Shown: positions 16,881 to 26,049, counted from the stretch's first letter. The stretch is 64,000 nt of DNA from Ramlibacter agri (GCF_012927085.1 NZ_JABBFX010000001.1:2108001-2172000); one strand, 5' to 3'. Made by a program: numbers and translations. The notes: generated by a model from the letters alone, not told the origin.

Positions 16881-17809
16881 GCGGGTGATTGTGTCTGAAG
16901 GAATTCGAACAGGGCCAGCGGCACTTCCCGCAGGCCCTCGCGCGGGGCCAGCAGCCCGATCGGCTCCATGGCCACTGCCGGCAGCGGCAGCACGCAGATC
17001 GCGCCGCTGTCGACGAGCGGCCGCACGATGCTGCGCGGAAGCAGCGACAAGAGCCGCTCTTCGCGCAGCAGGTGCAGCATCATGGCCAGCACGCGCGTGA
17101 CCAGCGGGTAGGTGCGCGCGGCCGCGTTGAAGGAAGCGGAGACAGCATCGAAGGCGCTGCGCGCGATGGAACCGGCCGGCGACAGCAGCCAGGTCTCGTC
17201 CTGCACGTTGCTCCAGGCGAGGCGCCGCCGGCGCGCGAGCCGGTGGCCCGGGTCGCACACCACCACCAGCTGGTCCGCCTCGAGCGCATGGAAGGCCCAG
17301 CCTTCCGGGATGACGGTGGGCCGGCGGCAGACGACGAGGTCCACCTCGCCGCGCGTGATGGCGAGCAGCAGGTCGTCGTTCTCGGCCTCGCGCAATTGCA
17401 CCTGCGCGTGCGGGGCGCCGCGCAGGAACTCCGGCAGCGCCCGCAGCAAGAGGCCTTGCAAGGCCGAAGCGGAGGCCAGCAGCCGCACGATGCCCTTGCC
17501 GGTGCTGTGGCGCGCCATCACCACCTCCGCCGTCTCGGCGATGCCCAGGAACATCTGGCGCGCCGCGGGCAGCACGTCCAGGCAGGCGGCGGTGGGGCGC
17601 ACGCCGCGCGCGTGGCGCTCGAACAGCTGCACGCCCAGCAGCTCCTCCAGGCCCGCGAGGGTCTGGGTGACGCTGGGCTGGGTCATGCCGATGGCATCGG
17701 CCGTGCGCTGCACGCTCCCGAGCTCGGCGAGCTTCAGCAGCAGCTGCACGTGCCGGAACTTGCCGCGGGCGAGCAGGCGGTTGACGAGGACGTAGGCGGT
17801 CTGGCGCAA
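16877..17809 (-). CDS. LysR-family transcriptional regulator
   Basis: 310 residues with an N-terminal winged helix (LAELGSVQRTADAIGMTQPSVTQTLAGLEELLG, about 27-60) and a periplasmic-binding-like effector domain. The start is assigned to TTG 17809; no strong ribosome site is visible, so the true start may be downstream. It is coupled by a 4-base overlap to the ammonia-lyase gene and divergent from the Bug/MetX-like pair at 17899. It therefore probably controls both sides of this uptake and degradation unit. AT-rich bases between 17810 and 17830 are the natural operator region. Confidence 0.9.
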   Translation of the reverse strand: MRQTAYVLVNRLLARGKFRHVQLLLKLAELGSVQRTADAIGMTQPSVTQTLAGLEELLGVQLFERHARGVRPTAACLDVLPAARQMFLGIAETAEVVMARHSTGKGIVRLLASASALQGLLLRALPEFLRGAPHAQVQLREAENDDLLLAITRGEVDLVVCRRPTVIPEGWAFHALEADQLVVVCDPGHRLARRRRLAWSNVQDETWLLSPAGSIARSAFDAVSASFNAAARTYPLVTRVLAMMLHLLREERLLSLLPRSIVRPLVDSGAICVLPLPAVAMEPIGLLAPREGLREVPLALFEFLQTQSPA

Positions 17810-17898
17810 GGTATTGGAAATCTTAATGGCTCCCGGCCAAAAGCAATTGGGCCGGCCGCCGGAGTTCCGGGAAGATGCCGGCCAGGAGACAAAGACAC

Positions 17899-18873
17899 AT
17901 GCAAGACATTGCGAAAACGGCGCGCCGCCTGTTCCTGGGCGCGCTCGCCGCCTGCACGCTGGCGGCCCAGGCGCAGGCGCCGGCCTTTCCCACCCGGCCC
18001 ATCCAGCTGGTCGTCGCGGCGCCCGCCGGCGGCTCGTCGGACGCCCTGGCCCGCATGCTGGCTGACGACATGGGCAAGATCCTCGGCCAGCCCATCGTCA
18101 TCGACAACCGGCCGGGCGGCTCGGGCGTCATCGCCGCGGAGCTCGTGGCCCGGGCGCAGCCGGACGGCCATACGCTGATGTTGTCCTGGATCGGCAATGC
18201 CACCAGCGGCGCGCTGGTGCCCAGGCAGAACTTCGACATCAACAAGGACTTCGTGCACATCACGAAGATCGTCGAAGGCTCCAACGTGCTGGTGGCCCAC
18301 CCGTCCACCGGCTTCCATTCGCTGAAGGACCTGCTGACCTTCGCCAAGGCCCACCCTGGCCAGGTCACCTACGCGAGCTCGGGCAACGGCAGCTCCGGCC
18401 ACCTCGCGATGGAGATGCTGAAGCAGCGGTCCGGCGCGTCGATGCTGCACGTGCCTTACCGCGGCGGCGCGGCGGCGCTCACAGACCTGCTGGCGGGCCA
18501 GGTGCAGGTGATGTTCCTGAACCAGGACGCCGTCATCCCGTACATCAAGCAGGGCAAGCTCGTGCCGCTGGCGATCACCAGCGCGCAGCGCAACCCGCAG
18601 TTCCCCGGCCTGCCGACGGTCGCCGAGACCTACCCCGGCTACGAGGCGACGGCCTGGGCCGGCCTCTCCGCGCCCAAGGGCACGCCCGCCAATGTGGTCC
18701 AGGCCCTGCACGACGCGGCGCTGAAGGCCATGGCCGGTTCCTTCAAGCAGAAGCAGGAGGCGCTGGGCGCCGTCGTGGTGCGCACCACGCCTGCCGACTA
18801 CCAGGCTTTCGTCCGCAGCGAACAGGACAAGTGGACGAAGGTGATCAAGACCGCGGGCATCCGGCCCGACTGA
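17899..18873 (+). CDS. Bug/TctC-family solute-binding protein
   Basis: 324 residues from ATG 17899, eight bases after AGGAGAC; an upstream ATG lacks a ribosome site. Signal peptide about 1-25. Bug hallmarks are FPTRPIQLVVAAPAGGSSDALARML, DNRPGGSGVIAAE, AQPDGHTL, VPYRGG and ITSAQRNPQFPGLPTVAETYPGYEA. Periplasmic high-affinity receptor for a small organic acid. It is divergent from the LysR/ammonia-lyase pair and followed eight bases later by a MetX-like hydrolase, so the receptor may serve the same substrate. No membrane components nearby. Confidence 0.92.
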   Translation: MQDIAKTARRLFLGALAACTLAAQAQAPAFPTRPIQLVVAAPAGGSSDALARMLADDMGKILGQPIVIDNRPGGSGVIAAELVARAQPDGHTLMLSWIGNATSGALVPRQNFDINKDFVHITKIVEGSNVLVAHPSTGFHSLKDLLTFAKAHPGQVTYASSGNGSSGHLAMEMLKQRSGASMLHVPYRGGAAALTDLLAGQVQVMFLNQDAVIPYIKQGKLVPLAITSAQRNPQFPGLPTVAETYPGYEATAWAGLSAPKGTPANVVQALHDAALKAMAGSFKQKQEALGAVVVRTTPADYQAFVRSEQDKWTKVIKTAGIRPD

Positions 18874-18881
18874 AGACTCTC

Positions 18882-19877
18882 ATGAAAACTCTCTCGATCG
18901 GCTCCTATACCCTGGAGTCGGGCCAGGTGCTGCCCGACGTGCAGGTGGCTTACGTGACGCACGGCACGCTGGACGCGCAGGGCGCCAACGCGGTGCTGGT
19001 GACGCACGGCTACACCAGCGGCCCGTCGATGCTGTCGCCCGGCCATCACACGGCGGAAGGCTCCTGGGCCTCGCTGCTGGGCCCCGGGCGGCCGCTGGAC
19101 ACGGACCGCTTCTTCTTCGTCTGCTCCAACATGCTCGGTTCGGCCTTCGGCACCACCGGGCCGCGCACGATCAACGCGGCGACGGGCAAGCCCTGGGGAC
19201 CGGACTTTCCGGCGGTCACGCTGCACGACATCGTCGGCGTGCAGCACCGGCTGCTGGAGAAGCTGGGCGTGCAGCACCTGCGCGCCGTGGCTGGGCCGTC
19301 CTATGGCGGCTGGCAGGCGCTGCAATGGGCGCTGCAATATCCCGAGATGGTGGACGCGGCCGGCGTGCTGATGTCCGGCATCACGCATCCGCCTGGCCTG
19401 GGCGCCGAAGAACAGCGCAAGCGCTTCGCCGCCAGCCCGCAGTGGCACGGCGGCTGGTACTACGAGCACGGCGGCATGTTCGACACGCTGTTCGAGATGC
19501 GCCTGCAGACGCTGCGCAACTACGGCCTCGAGCGGCTGTACGAAGACCGCATGCCGACGGCGGAACAGCGCCAGGCCGAACTGGAGCGGCAGTCGCGCGA
19601 CTGGGCCGACAAGTTCGACCCCAACAGCATGGTGGTGCTGGCCGGCGCGGCGGAGCACTTCGACGTGCGGCCGCGCCTGGACGAGATCCGTGCGCGGCTG
19701 CTGTTCGTCGTCTGCACGACCGACAAGATCTTCCCGCCCGACCCCGCGGTGACGCAGGCGCTGGACCAGGTGCGCGGCGAAAAGCGCTACCGCGAACTGG
19801 ACAGCCCCTACGGCCACATGGCGTCGGGCGTGGAATGGCGCCGGCTGGAAGACGACCTGCGCTGGCTGCTGCCCTGA
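18882..19877 (+). CDS. MetX-like alpha/beta hydrolase (homoserine acyltransferase superfamily)
   Basis: 331 residues from ATG 18882. Alpha/beta-hydrolase triad: Ser in AGPSYGGWQAL (about 137), Asp in CTTDKIFPP (about 282) and His in SPYGHMASG (about 310). The N-terminal layout (YVTHGTLDAQGANAVLVTHGYTSG, GPGRPLDTDRFFFVCSNMLGSAFG) is that of homoserine O-acetyl/succinyltransferases. However, the signature is GPSYGG rather than the GGSMGG seen in true MetX, so it is likely a catabolic acyltransferase or hydrolase. It follows Bug by 8 bp, which suggests co-translation and a role in the same pathway. Confidence 0.85.
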   Translation: MKTLSIGSYTLESGQVLPDVQVAYVTHGTLDAQGANAVLVTHGYTSGPSMLSPGHHTAEGSWASLLGPGRPLDTDRFFFVCSNMLGSAFGTTGPRTINAATGKPWGPDFPAVTLHDIVGVQHRLLEKLGVQHLRAVAGPSYGGWQALQWALQYPEMVDAAGVLMSGITHPPGLGAEEQRKRFAASPQWHGGWYYEHGGMFDTLFEMRLQTLRNYGLERLYEDRMPTAEQRQAELERQSRDWADKFDPNSMVVLAGAAEHFDVRPRLDEIRARLLFVVCTTDKIFPPDPAVTQALDQVRGEKRYRELDSPYGHMASGVEWRRLEDDLRWLLP

Positions 19878-19880
19878 GAC

Positions 19881-20684
19881 CTACACCGTCCGGATCGTCC
19901 AGAAGTCGCTGGAGTACTGCGAGTTCAGCAGGTACTCGAAGGGCATCATGCAGTAGCCCTGCAGGCCCCAGCCGACCCCCCAGGAGTTGCGGACGATGAA
20001 GTGGCGCGTGCCGCTGTCGTAGCCCACGGCCACCACGCAGTGGCCGCCCAGCACCTGCTCGCCCATCGCCGGCATCGGCACCATGCCGGTCTTGGCGACC
20101 GCGTCGCTCTCGAAGCTCTCGTACACCGTGAAGCCGAAGACGAAGGGGAAGCCGTCGGCCAGGCAGCCCAGCATCTGCGACTGCACCTGCGGCACGCGGG
20201 CGTAGACCTTCACGATGTCCTTCTTCGCCTCGGCATAGGCGGCAGGGCTGGGCTTCTTGGTGAACTTCGAGATGTCGTATGGGCACATGGATTCCGGCGG
20301 CGCGCCGACCTTGGCGACCGACTTGACGCCGTCGCGGATCTGGGCGCCCGAGTCCTCGTTGATGTGGCCCTCGATGGCGCGCTCGTTGTAGTAGATGAAC
20401 AGGCGCGAGGGCACGAACTCGGTCTTCTTCTCCTTGCGCTGGTCGAACTCGATCGCCGCGGCGATGCCGTTGGCGGTGCAGCTCCCGAGCTGGCCCTGGT
20501 CGTAGATGGCCGGGCATTGCGGACGCAGGTCCACCTTGGGCGGCAGCTTGCCCAGGTGGGGCAGCGGCGCGGCGTACATGAAGTCGCGCGAATCGGGCAG
20601 GTCGCGGACCCAGCCGAAGCCCCCGTGCCGGGACGGTTGGCGGCGACGCAGGCCTTCCGGCATGTCCGTGTTGTGTGAGGTCAT
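19881..20684 (-). CDS. Papain-like (C1) cysteine peptidase
   Basis: 267 residues from ATG 20684 with AAGGAG upstream. The complete papain triad is visible: oxyanion Gln and Cys69 in QGQLGSCTANG, His215 in GGHCVVAVGYD and Asn233 in VRNSWGVGWG. The N-terminus DLPDSRDFMY is a feature of bacterial C1 members. No signal peptide or pro-domain is evident, so it may be cytoplasmic or exported by another route. It is monocistronic, convergent with the MetX-like gene (3 bp) and divergent from the reductase at 20941. Substrate unknown. Confidence 0.92.
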   Translation of the reverse strand: MTSHNTDMPEGLRRRQPSRHGGFGWVRDLPDSRDFMYAAPLPHLGKLPPKVDLRPQCPAIYDQGQLGSCTANGIAAAIEFDQRKEKKTEFVPSRLFIYYNERAIEGHINEDSGAQIRDGVKSVAKVGAPPESMCPYDISKFTKKPSPAAYAEAKKDIVKVYARVPQVQSQMLGCLADGFPFVFGFTVYESFESDAVAKTGMVPMPAMGEQVLGGHCVVAVGYDSGTRHFIVRNSWGVGWGLQGYCMMPFEYLLNSQYSSDFWTIRTV

Positions 20685-20940
20685 TGCAGATGCTCCTTCA
20701 GAGGCGGCGAGGCTCGCTGCGCGCGACGCGTTGCGCATCGCCGTCCCCGCCGAGCGACGCCGCCGTCATTGGCTCCCGGGGCATGTGCATTGAAGGCCTT
20801 GCGGCGCGCAGGCGCGTCGTCCGTTTGGAGTGGCCGACCCGAATGGAGGCGAGCAAAGTGCGACTTCCATTGCGCATTTACCCCGCGTGTGACCAAGCGT
20901 TTCCAGATCGCTTATCGTTGCCGCTCGACAAGGAGACCCC

Positions 20941-21882
20941 ATGAAGATCCTGGTGCTGGGCGCTGGCGCGATCGGCGGCTATTTCGGAGGCCGGCTGGCG
21001 CAGGCCGGCGCGGACATCGCTTTCCTGGTGCGCGAGAAGCGCGCCGCGCAATTGCGTGAACGTGGCCTGGTGGTGCGCAGCCCGCACGGCGACTTCACGC
21101 AGGCCGTGCGGCCGGTGCTCGGGTCGCAGCTGGGCGGCGAAACGTTCGACCTGGTGCTGCTGGCCTGCAAGGCCTACGACCTCGACGCGGCGATGGAATC
21201 CATCCGGCCGGCCCTGGGCGAGCGTTCGCACGTGCTGCCGCTGCTCAATGGCGTGGCGCACATCGCGAAGCTGCAGCAGGCCTTCGGCGCGCAGCGCGTG
21301 CTGGCCGGCAGCTGCGGCATCCCGGCGACCTTGAACGCCGAGGGCGAAGTGGTGCAGCTGATGCCCATCCATCGCATCGTGTTCGGCCGTCCGCCGGAAA
21401 GCAGCGTGGAAGCGGATGGCAAGCTGCAGGAGCTGCTGGCGCTGTTCCAGAAGACTCCGGTGGAGGCCATCCTGGCGGCCGACATCTGGCTGGAGCTGTG
21501 GGAGAAGTTCACCGGCCTGGCGACGCTGGCGGCATCGACCTGCCTGATGCGCGCGTCGGTGGGGGACATCCTCGAAGCCGAGGGCGGCGACGCCTACCTG
21601 CAGCAGACCTACGACGCTTGCGTTCGTGCCGCCGAAGTCGCGGGGCATGCGCCGCGCGCAGCGGCGCAAGAGGGCTACCGGCAGATGCTGCGCCAGCGCG
21701 GCTCGCCGCTGACGGCATCGATGTTGCGCGACCTGGAAGCGGGCAACCGCACCGAAGGCGCGCACATCGTCGCCGACATGCTGCACAAGGTGCAGGCCGC
21801 GGGCGCGGACCCGGCGGCGCTGTTGCCGGCGTGGATCCATTTGCAAGCCTACGAGCTGCGTCGGGCCCGCAACGCAGCTTGA
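20941..21882 (+). CDS. Ketopantoate reductase family (PanE/ApbA) oxidoreductase
   Basis: 313 residues from ATG 20941, just after AAGGAGACCCC. N-terminal Rossmann motif VLGAGAIGGYFGGRLAQAG binds NADPH. The central CKAYDLDAAM segment and the C-terminal ApbA_C helical domain (LWEKFTGLATLAASTCLMR) are present. The classic enzyme reduces 2-dehydropantoate to pantoate in CoA synthesis. Genomes of this group have several paralogues in degradative regions, so a biosynthetic role is not certain and I give no gene symbol. The 256-bp gap upstream, shared with the divergent peptidase gene, shows no recognisable motif beyond the ribosome site. Confidence 0.87.
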   Translation: MKILVLGAGAIGGYFGGRLAQAGADIAFLVREKRAAQLRERGLVVRSPHGDFTQAVRPVLGSQLGGETFDLVLLACKAYDLDAAMESIRPALGERSHVLPLLNGVAHIAKLQQAFGAQRVLAGSCGIPATLNAEGEVVQLMPIHRIVFGRPPESSVEADGKLQELLALFQKTPVEAILAADIWLELWEKFTGLATLAASTCLMRASVGDILEAEGGDAYLQQTYDACVRAAEVAGHAPRAAAQEGYRQMLRQRGSPLTASMLRDLEAGNRTEGAHIVADMLHKVQAAGADPAALLPAWIHLQAYELRRARNAA

Positions 21883-21899
21883 CGTTCAGCGTCGCGCGC

Positions 21900-22005
21900 C
21901 ACGCCACCAGGAAGAACGCAGAAGACGCAGAGGTTGCGCAGAAAACGCAGAAGTCCTTCTCGAATCGTTCCGCGGCTTCTGCGTACTTTTGCGTTGAAAT
22001 CCTCC
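21900..22005. repeat. Palindromic intergenic repeat with ACGCAGAAG units
   Basis: The left half (21911-21953) holds four degenerate direct units of the type ACGCAGAAG/GACGCAGAGG. The right half (21976-21995) is an inverted copy reading CTTCTGCGTACTTTTGCGTT. It can fold into a long imperfect hairpin between two convergent genes. AT content is higher than in flanking genes. It looks like a copy of a dispersed intergenic repeat family; only one copy is in this window. Confidence 0.6.
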
Positions 22006-22025
22006 GCTCGCCGAAGCGCCCAGCC

Positions 22026-23264
22026 CTAGGCCGGAGCGACCACCCGCATGTTCCGAACCGGCAACTGCAAGGACACCACCGCCGCCGTCAGCAGCAGCGC
22101 GCCCGCTGCGCCGAAGGCGACCCAGTGCGTGCCGAAGTGCTCGAAGCCCCAGCCGCCCAGCCAGGCCGCGATCATGCCGCCAAGCTGGTGGCCGACATAG
22201 GCGAGGCCGTACAGCATGCCCACGAGCCGCACGCCGTACACGTCCGCCAGGATCGCCGACGACAGCGCGATGCTGCCGGCCCAGACCAGGCCCCCCACGC
22301 TCGCGGCCAGGTACAGCTCCCAGTGCGTGCCCACGATCATCAGAGCGAAGAAGCCGAGGCCGCGCACGGCGTAGATCACGGCCAGGATGTTGCGCCGGGG
22401 CAGGCGATCCGACCAGCGCCCCAGCACCAGGGTGCCGAAGATCGCCACCAGCCCGATCAGGCCGATGCCGAAGGCGCTGGTATGCGAGTCGTAGCCATGG
22501 TCCATCAGCATCGGCACCGCGTGTGTGCCCAGCAGGTTCATGCTGAAGCCGCAGGCGAACAGGCCGCCGAAGATCATCCAGAACGGCGCGCTGCGCAGCG
22601 CATCGGCCAGCCGCTCCGGCCTGGCTGGCGCGGCCTGCGCGCTGGCGCCGCGCGTGGCCAGCTGCTCCGGCAGCAGGTCCGTGTCCGCCGGCGCGCCATC
22701 GCGCATCACCAGCAGCGCGGCGACGGCCAGCACCACCATCACCGTGGCATAGCCGACCAGCGTGGGCCGCCAGCCGTGGTTCTCGATCGCCCAGGTGAAC
22801 ACGGGCGTCATGATGGCCATGCCTGCCATCGAGCCGGTGGACAGGAAGAACAGCGCCATGCCGCGCTGGCGCGTGAACCAGCGGCTGATGACCGGCGTGA
22901 ACGCCACCGGGCTGACGAAGGACAGTCCCACGGACAGCAGCACGCCGAAGGACAACAGGAAGCTCAAGGCTGTCTGCGCGCGCACCGCCCACAAGGTCGC
23001 CACGGCCACGATCACCATGCCCAGCACCAGCGAGAAGCGCGTGCCGTAGCGCGCGACCAGGTGGCCCGCGAGCGGCATGCCCAGGCCGTAGCAGAGCATG
23101 CCGACGGCGATGATGGAGGCGAGCAGGCTGCGGCTGAAGCCGAGGTCGTGCGCGATGGGCAGGAAGAAGGGCCCGATGCCCAGGCGCATGCCCACCGAGA
23201 GCAGGGTCAGGACGGCGGCCGCGCCGACGATGTTCCAGCCGAAATACCACTTCATGTCATCCAT
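22026..23264 (-). CDS. Major facilitator superfamily transporter
   Basis: 412 residues with twelve predicted helices and a cytoplasmic loop near residue 195-215 (Ala/Gln-rich). It opens WYFGWNIVGAAAVLTLLSVGMRLGIGPFFLPIAHDLGFSRS, the style of the oxalate/formate and monocarboxylate (MCT/OFA) group. MFS motif A-like GHLVARYGTR and LGRWSDRLPRRN are present. ATG 23255 would give three residues less. Probably a carboxylate transporter; the substrate is not readable. It is divergent from the M20 hydrolase gene with 51 bp between, so the two may share regulation. Confidence 0.88.
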   Translation of the reverse strand: MDDMKWYFGWNIVGAAAVLTLLSVGMRLGIGPFFLPIAHDLGFSRSLLASIIAVGMLCYGLGMPLAGHLVARYGTRFSLVLGMVIVAVATLWAVRAQTALSFLLSFGVLLSVGLSFVSPVAFTPVISRWFTRQRGMALFFLSTGSMAGMAIMTPVFTWAIENHGWRPTLVGYATVMVVLAVAALLVMRDGAPADTDLLPEQLATRGASAQAAPARPERLADALRSAPFWMIFGGLFACGFSMNLLGTHAVPMLMDHGYDSHTSAFGIGLIGLVAIFGTLVLGRWSDRLPRRNILAVIYAVRGLGFFALMIVGTHWELYLAASVGGLVWAGSIALSSAILADVYGVRLVGMLYGLAYVGHQLGGMIAAWLGGWGFEHFGTHWVAFGAAGALLLTAAVVSLQLPVRNMRVVAPA

Positions 23265-23315
23265 TGTCGCGCGGCCGGCAAGGCCGCGTCGCCAAGGCTA
23301 AGATCGTCCCCGACC

Positions 23316-24512
23316 ATGCAAGCCTCGCCCGACCTCTCCCCCTACATCGGCAAGCTCGTGCAGTTCCGCCGCGACCTGCACGCGCATCCCGAGCTGAAGT
23401 TCGAAGAATCGCGCACGTCCGACCAGGTGGCCGCGTGGCTGCAGGCGCTCGGCCTGCCCGTGCAGCGCGGCCTGGGAGGCACCGGCCTGGTCGCCACCTT
23501 GCGCGGCAGCGGCCCCGATGCGGCCGACCCGAAGCGCGCCATCGCGCTGCGCGCCGACATGGACGCGTTGCCGGTGCAGGAGCTGAACACTTTCGAATAT
23601 GCCAGCGCCAACCCCGGGCGCATGCACGCCTGCGGCCACGACGGCCACACGACCATGCTGCTGGGCGCGGCCACGCTGCTGGCGAAGCGGCCGGACTTCA
23701 ACGGCACCGTGCACTTCATCTTCCAGCCCGGCGAGGAGGGCGGCGCCGGGGCCCGCAAGATGATGGACGACGGCCTGTTCGAGCGCTTCCCCGCGCGGGC
23801 CGTGTTCGCGCTGCACAACTGGCCGGCGCTGCCCGCGGGCCAGATGGGCGTGCGGGTCGGGCCCATCATGGCATCGGCCAACCGCTTCGAGATCCGCGTG
23901 CACGGCAAGGGCGGCCACGCGGCCCAGCCGCACACGACGGTCGACCCGATCCCGGTAGCCTGCGCCATCGTCGGCCAGCTGCAGACCCTGGTCTCGCGCG
24001 CCGTCGATCCGCTGGACAGCGCGGTGCTCACCATCGGCAAGATCGACTCGGGCACGGTGGAGAACATCATCCCCGACACGGCCTTCATCTACGGCACCTG
24101 CCGCACGCTGGGCGACGCGACGCTGAAGCTGCTGGTCGAAGGTATCGAGCGCATCAGCACCCACGTGGCGCAGGCACACCGCGCGAGCGCCGAGGTGATC
24201 ATCAAGCCGGGCTATCCCACCACGGTGAACCACGCGCGCGAGGCGCGCTTCATGGCGCAGGTGATGGCGGACACTGTGGGCGCCGGCAACGCGCATGCGG
24301 ACGTGCTGCCCGCGATGACCGCCGAGGACTTCGGCTTCATGCTGGAGGAGGTGCCGGGCGCGTATGGCTGGATAGGCAACGGGCGAAATGGCAAGCCGGG
24401 CGTCAACCTGCACAGCCCGTCCTACGATTTCAACGACGACATCCTCGGCCTGGGCGCGGGCTTCTACGAGCACCTGGCGCGCCAGTGGTTCGCCCAGGAA
24501 GGGCAAGCATGA
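23316..24512 (+). CDS. M20-family amidohydrolase (hippurate hydrolase-like)
   Basis: 398 residues from ATG 23316. Metal-dependent amidohydrolase of the M20D group (hippuricase, N-acyl-amino-acid and IAA-conjugate hydrolases). Ligands are seen in ALRADMDALP, MHACGHDGHT (about 102-109) and FQPGEEGGAGARKMMDDGLF (catalytic Glu near 138). The dimerisation domain has HGKGGHAAQPH and the last metal-binding His is near the end (GVNLHSPSYDFND). It is divergent from an MFS gene and its stop overlaps the Bug start (ATGA). This suggests uptake and hydrolysis of an N-acylated acid. Confidence 0.93.
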   Translation: MQASPDLSPYIGKLVQFRRDLHAHPELKFEESRTSDQVAAWLQALGLPVQRGLGGTGLVATLRGSGPDAADPKRAIALRADMDALPVQELNTFEYASANPGRMHACGHDGHTTMLLGAATLLAKRPDFNGTVHFIFQPGEEGGAGARKMMDDGLFERFPARAVFALHNWPALPAGQMGVRVGPIMASANRFEIRVHGKGGHAAQPHTTVDPIPVACAIVGQLQTLVSRAVDPLDSAVLTIGKIDSGTVENIIPDTAFIYGTCRTLGDATLKLLVEGIERISTHVAQAHRASAEVIIKPGYPTTVNHAREARFMAQVMADTVGAGNAHADVLPAMTAEDFGFMLEEVPGAYGWIGNGRNGKPGVNLHSPSYDFNDDILGLGAGFYEHLARQWFAQEGQA

Positions 24513-25477
24513 CCACCCGCCGCAGCGCCATCGCATTCGGCCTGGCATCGTTCGCGTCGCTGGCGGCGCGCGCGCAGGCCGCCTGGCCCACCAAGCCCGT
24601 GCGCATCATCGTTCCCTATCCGGCCGGCGGCGTGAACGACGTGGTCGCACGCATGTTCGCGGAACGCCTGCGGCCCCTGCTGGGCCAGGCCATCGTGGTC
24701 GACAACCGCGCCGGCGCCGGCGGCACCATCGGCATGGATGCCGCGGCTAAGGCGGACGACGGCCACACCATCGCCTTCGCGGCCATCAGCCCGCTGACCC
24801 TGAACCCGCACCTGATGAAGGTGCAGTACGACCCGCTGAAGGATTTCGTGGCCGTGGCCTCGGTGATGTATTCGCCGGTGTACGTGCTGGCCACGCCGCG
24901 CTTCAAGGGCCAGAGCTTCGCCGACGCCATCGCGCAGGCGAAGGCGCAGCCGGGCAAGGTGAGCATCGCCAGCTCCGGCTACGGCACCCTGGGCCACGTG
25001 ATGATCGAGCAGATCCGCCGCAAGTCGGGGGCGGACCTCACGCACGTGCCCTACAAGGGCGGCACGCAGCTCGTCACCGATGCCGCCGGCGGGCAGTTCG
25101 ACTTGTTCGTGGCCAACCCTTTCGCGGCCATCAACAGCCTGATCGCCGAAGGCAAGCTGCGCGTGCTGGCCGTGACCGGCCCGCACCGGCTGCCGGCCAT
25201 GCCGCAGGTGCCGACCCTGGCGGAGCTGGGCTTCCCCGAGGCCAACCTCACTTCGCTGTTCGGCTTCTATGCGCCGGCTTCGATGCCGCGCGAGCACGTG
25301 CAGCAGCTCAACGCAGAAATCAACAAGGTGCTGGCCGACAAGGACGTGCAGGAGCAGTTGCGCAAGCTGGACAACGTGCCCAGCCCGGGCACGCAGCAGC
25401 AGTTCCAGGCCGTGATAGACAAGGAGTTCGCAGCCAACGCGCGCATCGTAAAGGAAGCGAACATCAAGGCGGAATGA
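24509..25477 (+). CDS. Bug/TctC-family solute-binding protein
   Basis: 322 residues; its ATG overlaps the amidohydrolase stop by four bases, which implies translational coupling. Signal peptide about 1-24 (cleaved after AQA). Bug signatures are WPTKPVRIIVPYPAGGVNDVVARM, DNRAGAGGTIGMDAAAKA, VPYKGGTQLVTDAAGG and VTGPHRLPAMPQVPTLAELG. Likely receptor for the substrate or product of the M20 enzyme. No TctA/B genes nearby. The last 14 bases overlap the 3' end of the convergent DUF488 gene. Confidence 0.93.
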   Translation: MTTRRSAIAFGLASFASLAARAQAAWPTKPVRIIVPYPAGGVNDVVARMFAERLRPLLGQAIVVDNRAGAGGTIGMDAAAKADDGHTIAFAAISPLTLNPHLMKVQYDPLKDFVAVASVMYSPVYVLATPRFKGQSFADAIAQAKAQPGKVSIASSGYGTLGHVMIEQIRRKSGADLTHVPYKGGTQLVTDAAGGQFDLFVANPFAAINSLIAEGKLRVLAVTGPHRLPAMPQVPTLAELGFPEANLTSLFGFYAPASMPREHVQQLNAEINKVLADKDVQEQLRKLDNVPSPGTQQQFQAVIDKEFAANARIVKEANIKAE

Positions 25478-25991
25478 CCGGCGGCGGGTAGAGCAGCTGG
25501 CCGTCGGCCACGCGGGCCGGCGAGGTGTACGGGTGCGGCTTGCTCTCGCGTTCGTTGACGATGTGCGTCACCTCGAAGCCGCTGAACACCAGCACGTCGG
25601 CGACCAGCGAGCGGTGGCAGCGCCACCAGAGCAGCTCCGAGCACATCATCGCGGTGGGGCAGGCCTCGCCCATGTTCAGCAGCACGTCCAGGCCTTCGGC
25701 GAATTCCTCGGTGCGCAGGTACTCGGCGTAGCCCTGGAACGAAGCATTGCGCCAGCCCCATTCCTCGGGTGGCAGCGCAGGCCGGCGCCGGCCGCCCAGC
25801 CTCGGGATCCAGTGGTAGGCCAGGCCGTTCGCATGCAATGAAGCAGCCAGCGCGTCCGCGCCGAATTGCGGATGCCGGCGCGATCCGGGGAAGCGCCGCA
25901 CGTCCGCGATCGCCTCGATGCCGTAACCGCGGAGCAGCGCGAGGAACGCGTCCGCGCTGCGAGTGGAATGGCCGACCGTCCAGATGCGCAT
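25464..25991 (-). CDS. DUF488 domain protein
   Basis: 175 residues. Family features are TVGHSTRSADAFLALLRGYGIEAIADVRRFPGSRRHPQF and the conserved MCSELLWWRCHRSLVAD block, with Cys, Arg and His residues kept in this family. Function is uncertain; the conserved C-x(5-6)-RCHR block suggests a nucleic-acid- or metal-related catalytic site. It overlaps the Bug gene end-to-end by 14 bases. No operon partners. Confidence 0.9.
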   Translation of the reverse strand: MRIWTVGHSTRSADAFLALLRGYGIEAIADVRRFPGSRRHPQFGADALAASLHANGLAYHWIPRLGGRRRPALPPEEWGWRNASFQGYAEYLRTEEFAEGLDVLLNMGEACPTAMMCSELLWWRCHRSLVADVLVFSGFEVTHIVNERESKPHPYTSPARVADGQLLYPPPVIPP

Positions 25992-26049
25992 CGCCGAGCA
26001 GGTCTGCGGCTAAGATGGGACCGCGGCCCACCCGCCGATGGAGGCAACC

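Noticed and set aside
20685..20940. A 71-codon minus-strand frame upstream of the papain-like gene
   Set aside because: Arg/Ala-rich with no ribosome site. The region looks like an ordinary divergent promoter spacer.
21498..23315. A long N-terminal extension of the M20 amidohydrolase
   Set aside because: It would pass through the reductase gene, the palindromic repeat and the antisense MFS gene. The enzyme has its own start at 23316 and normal length.
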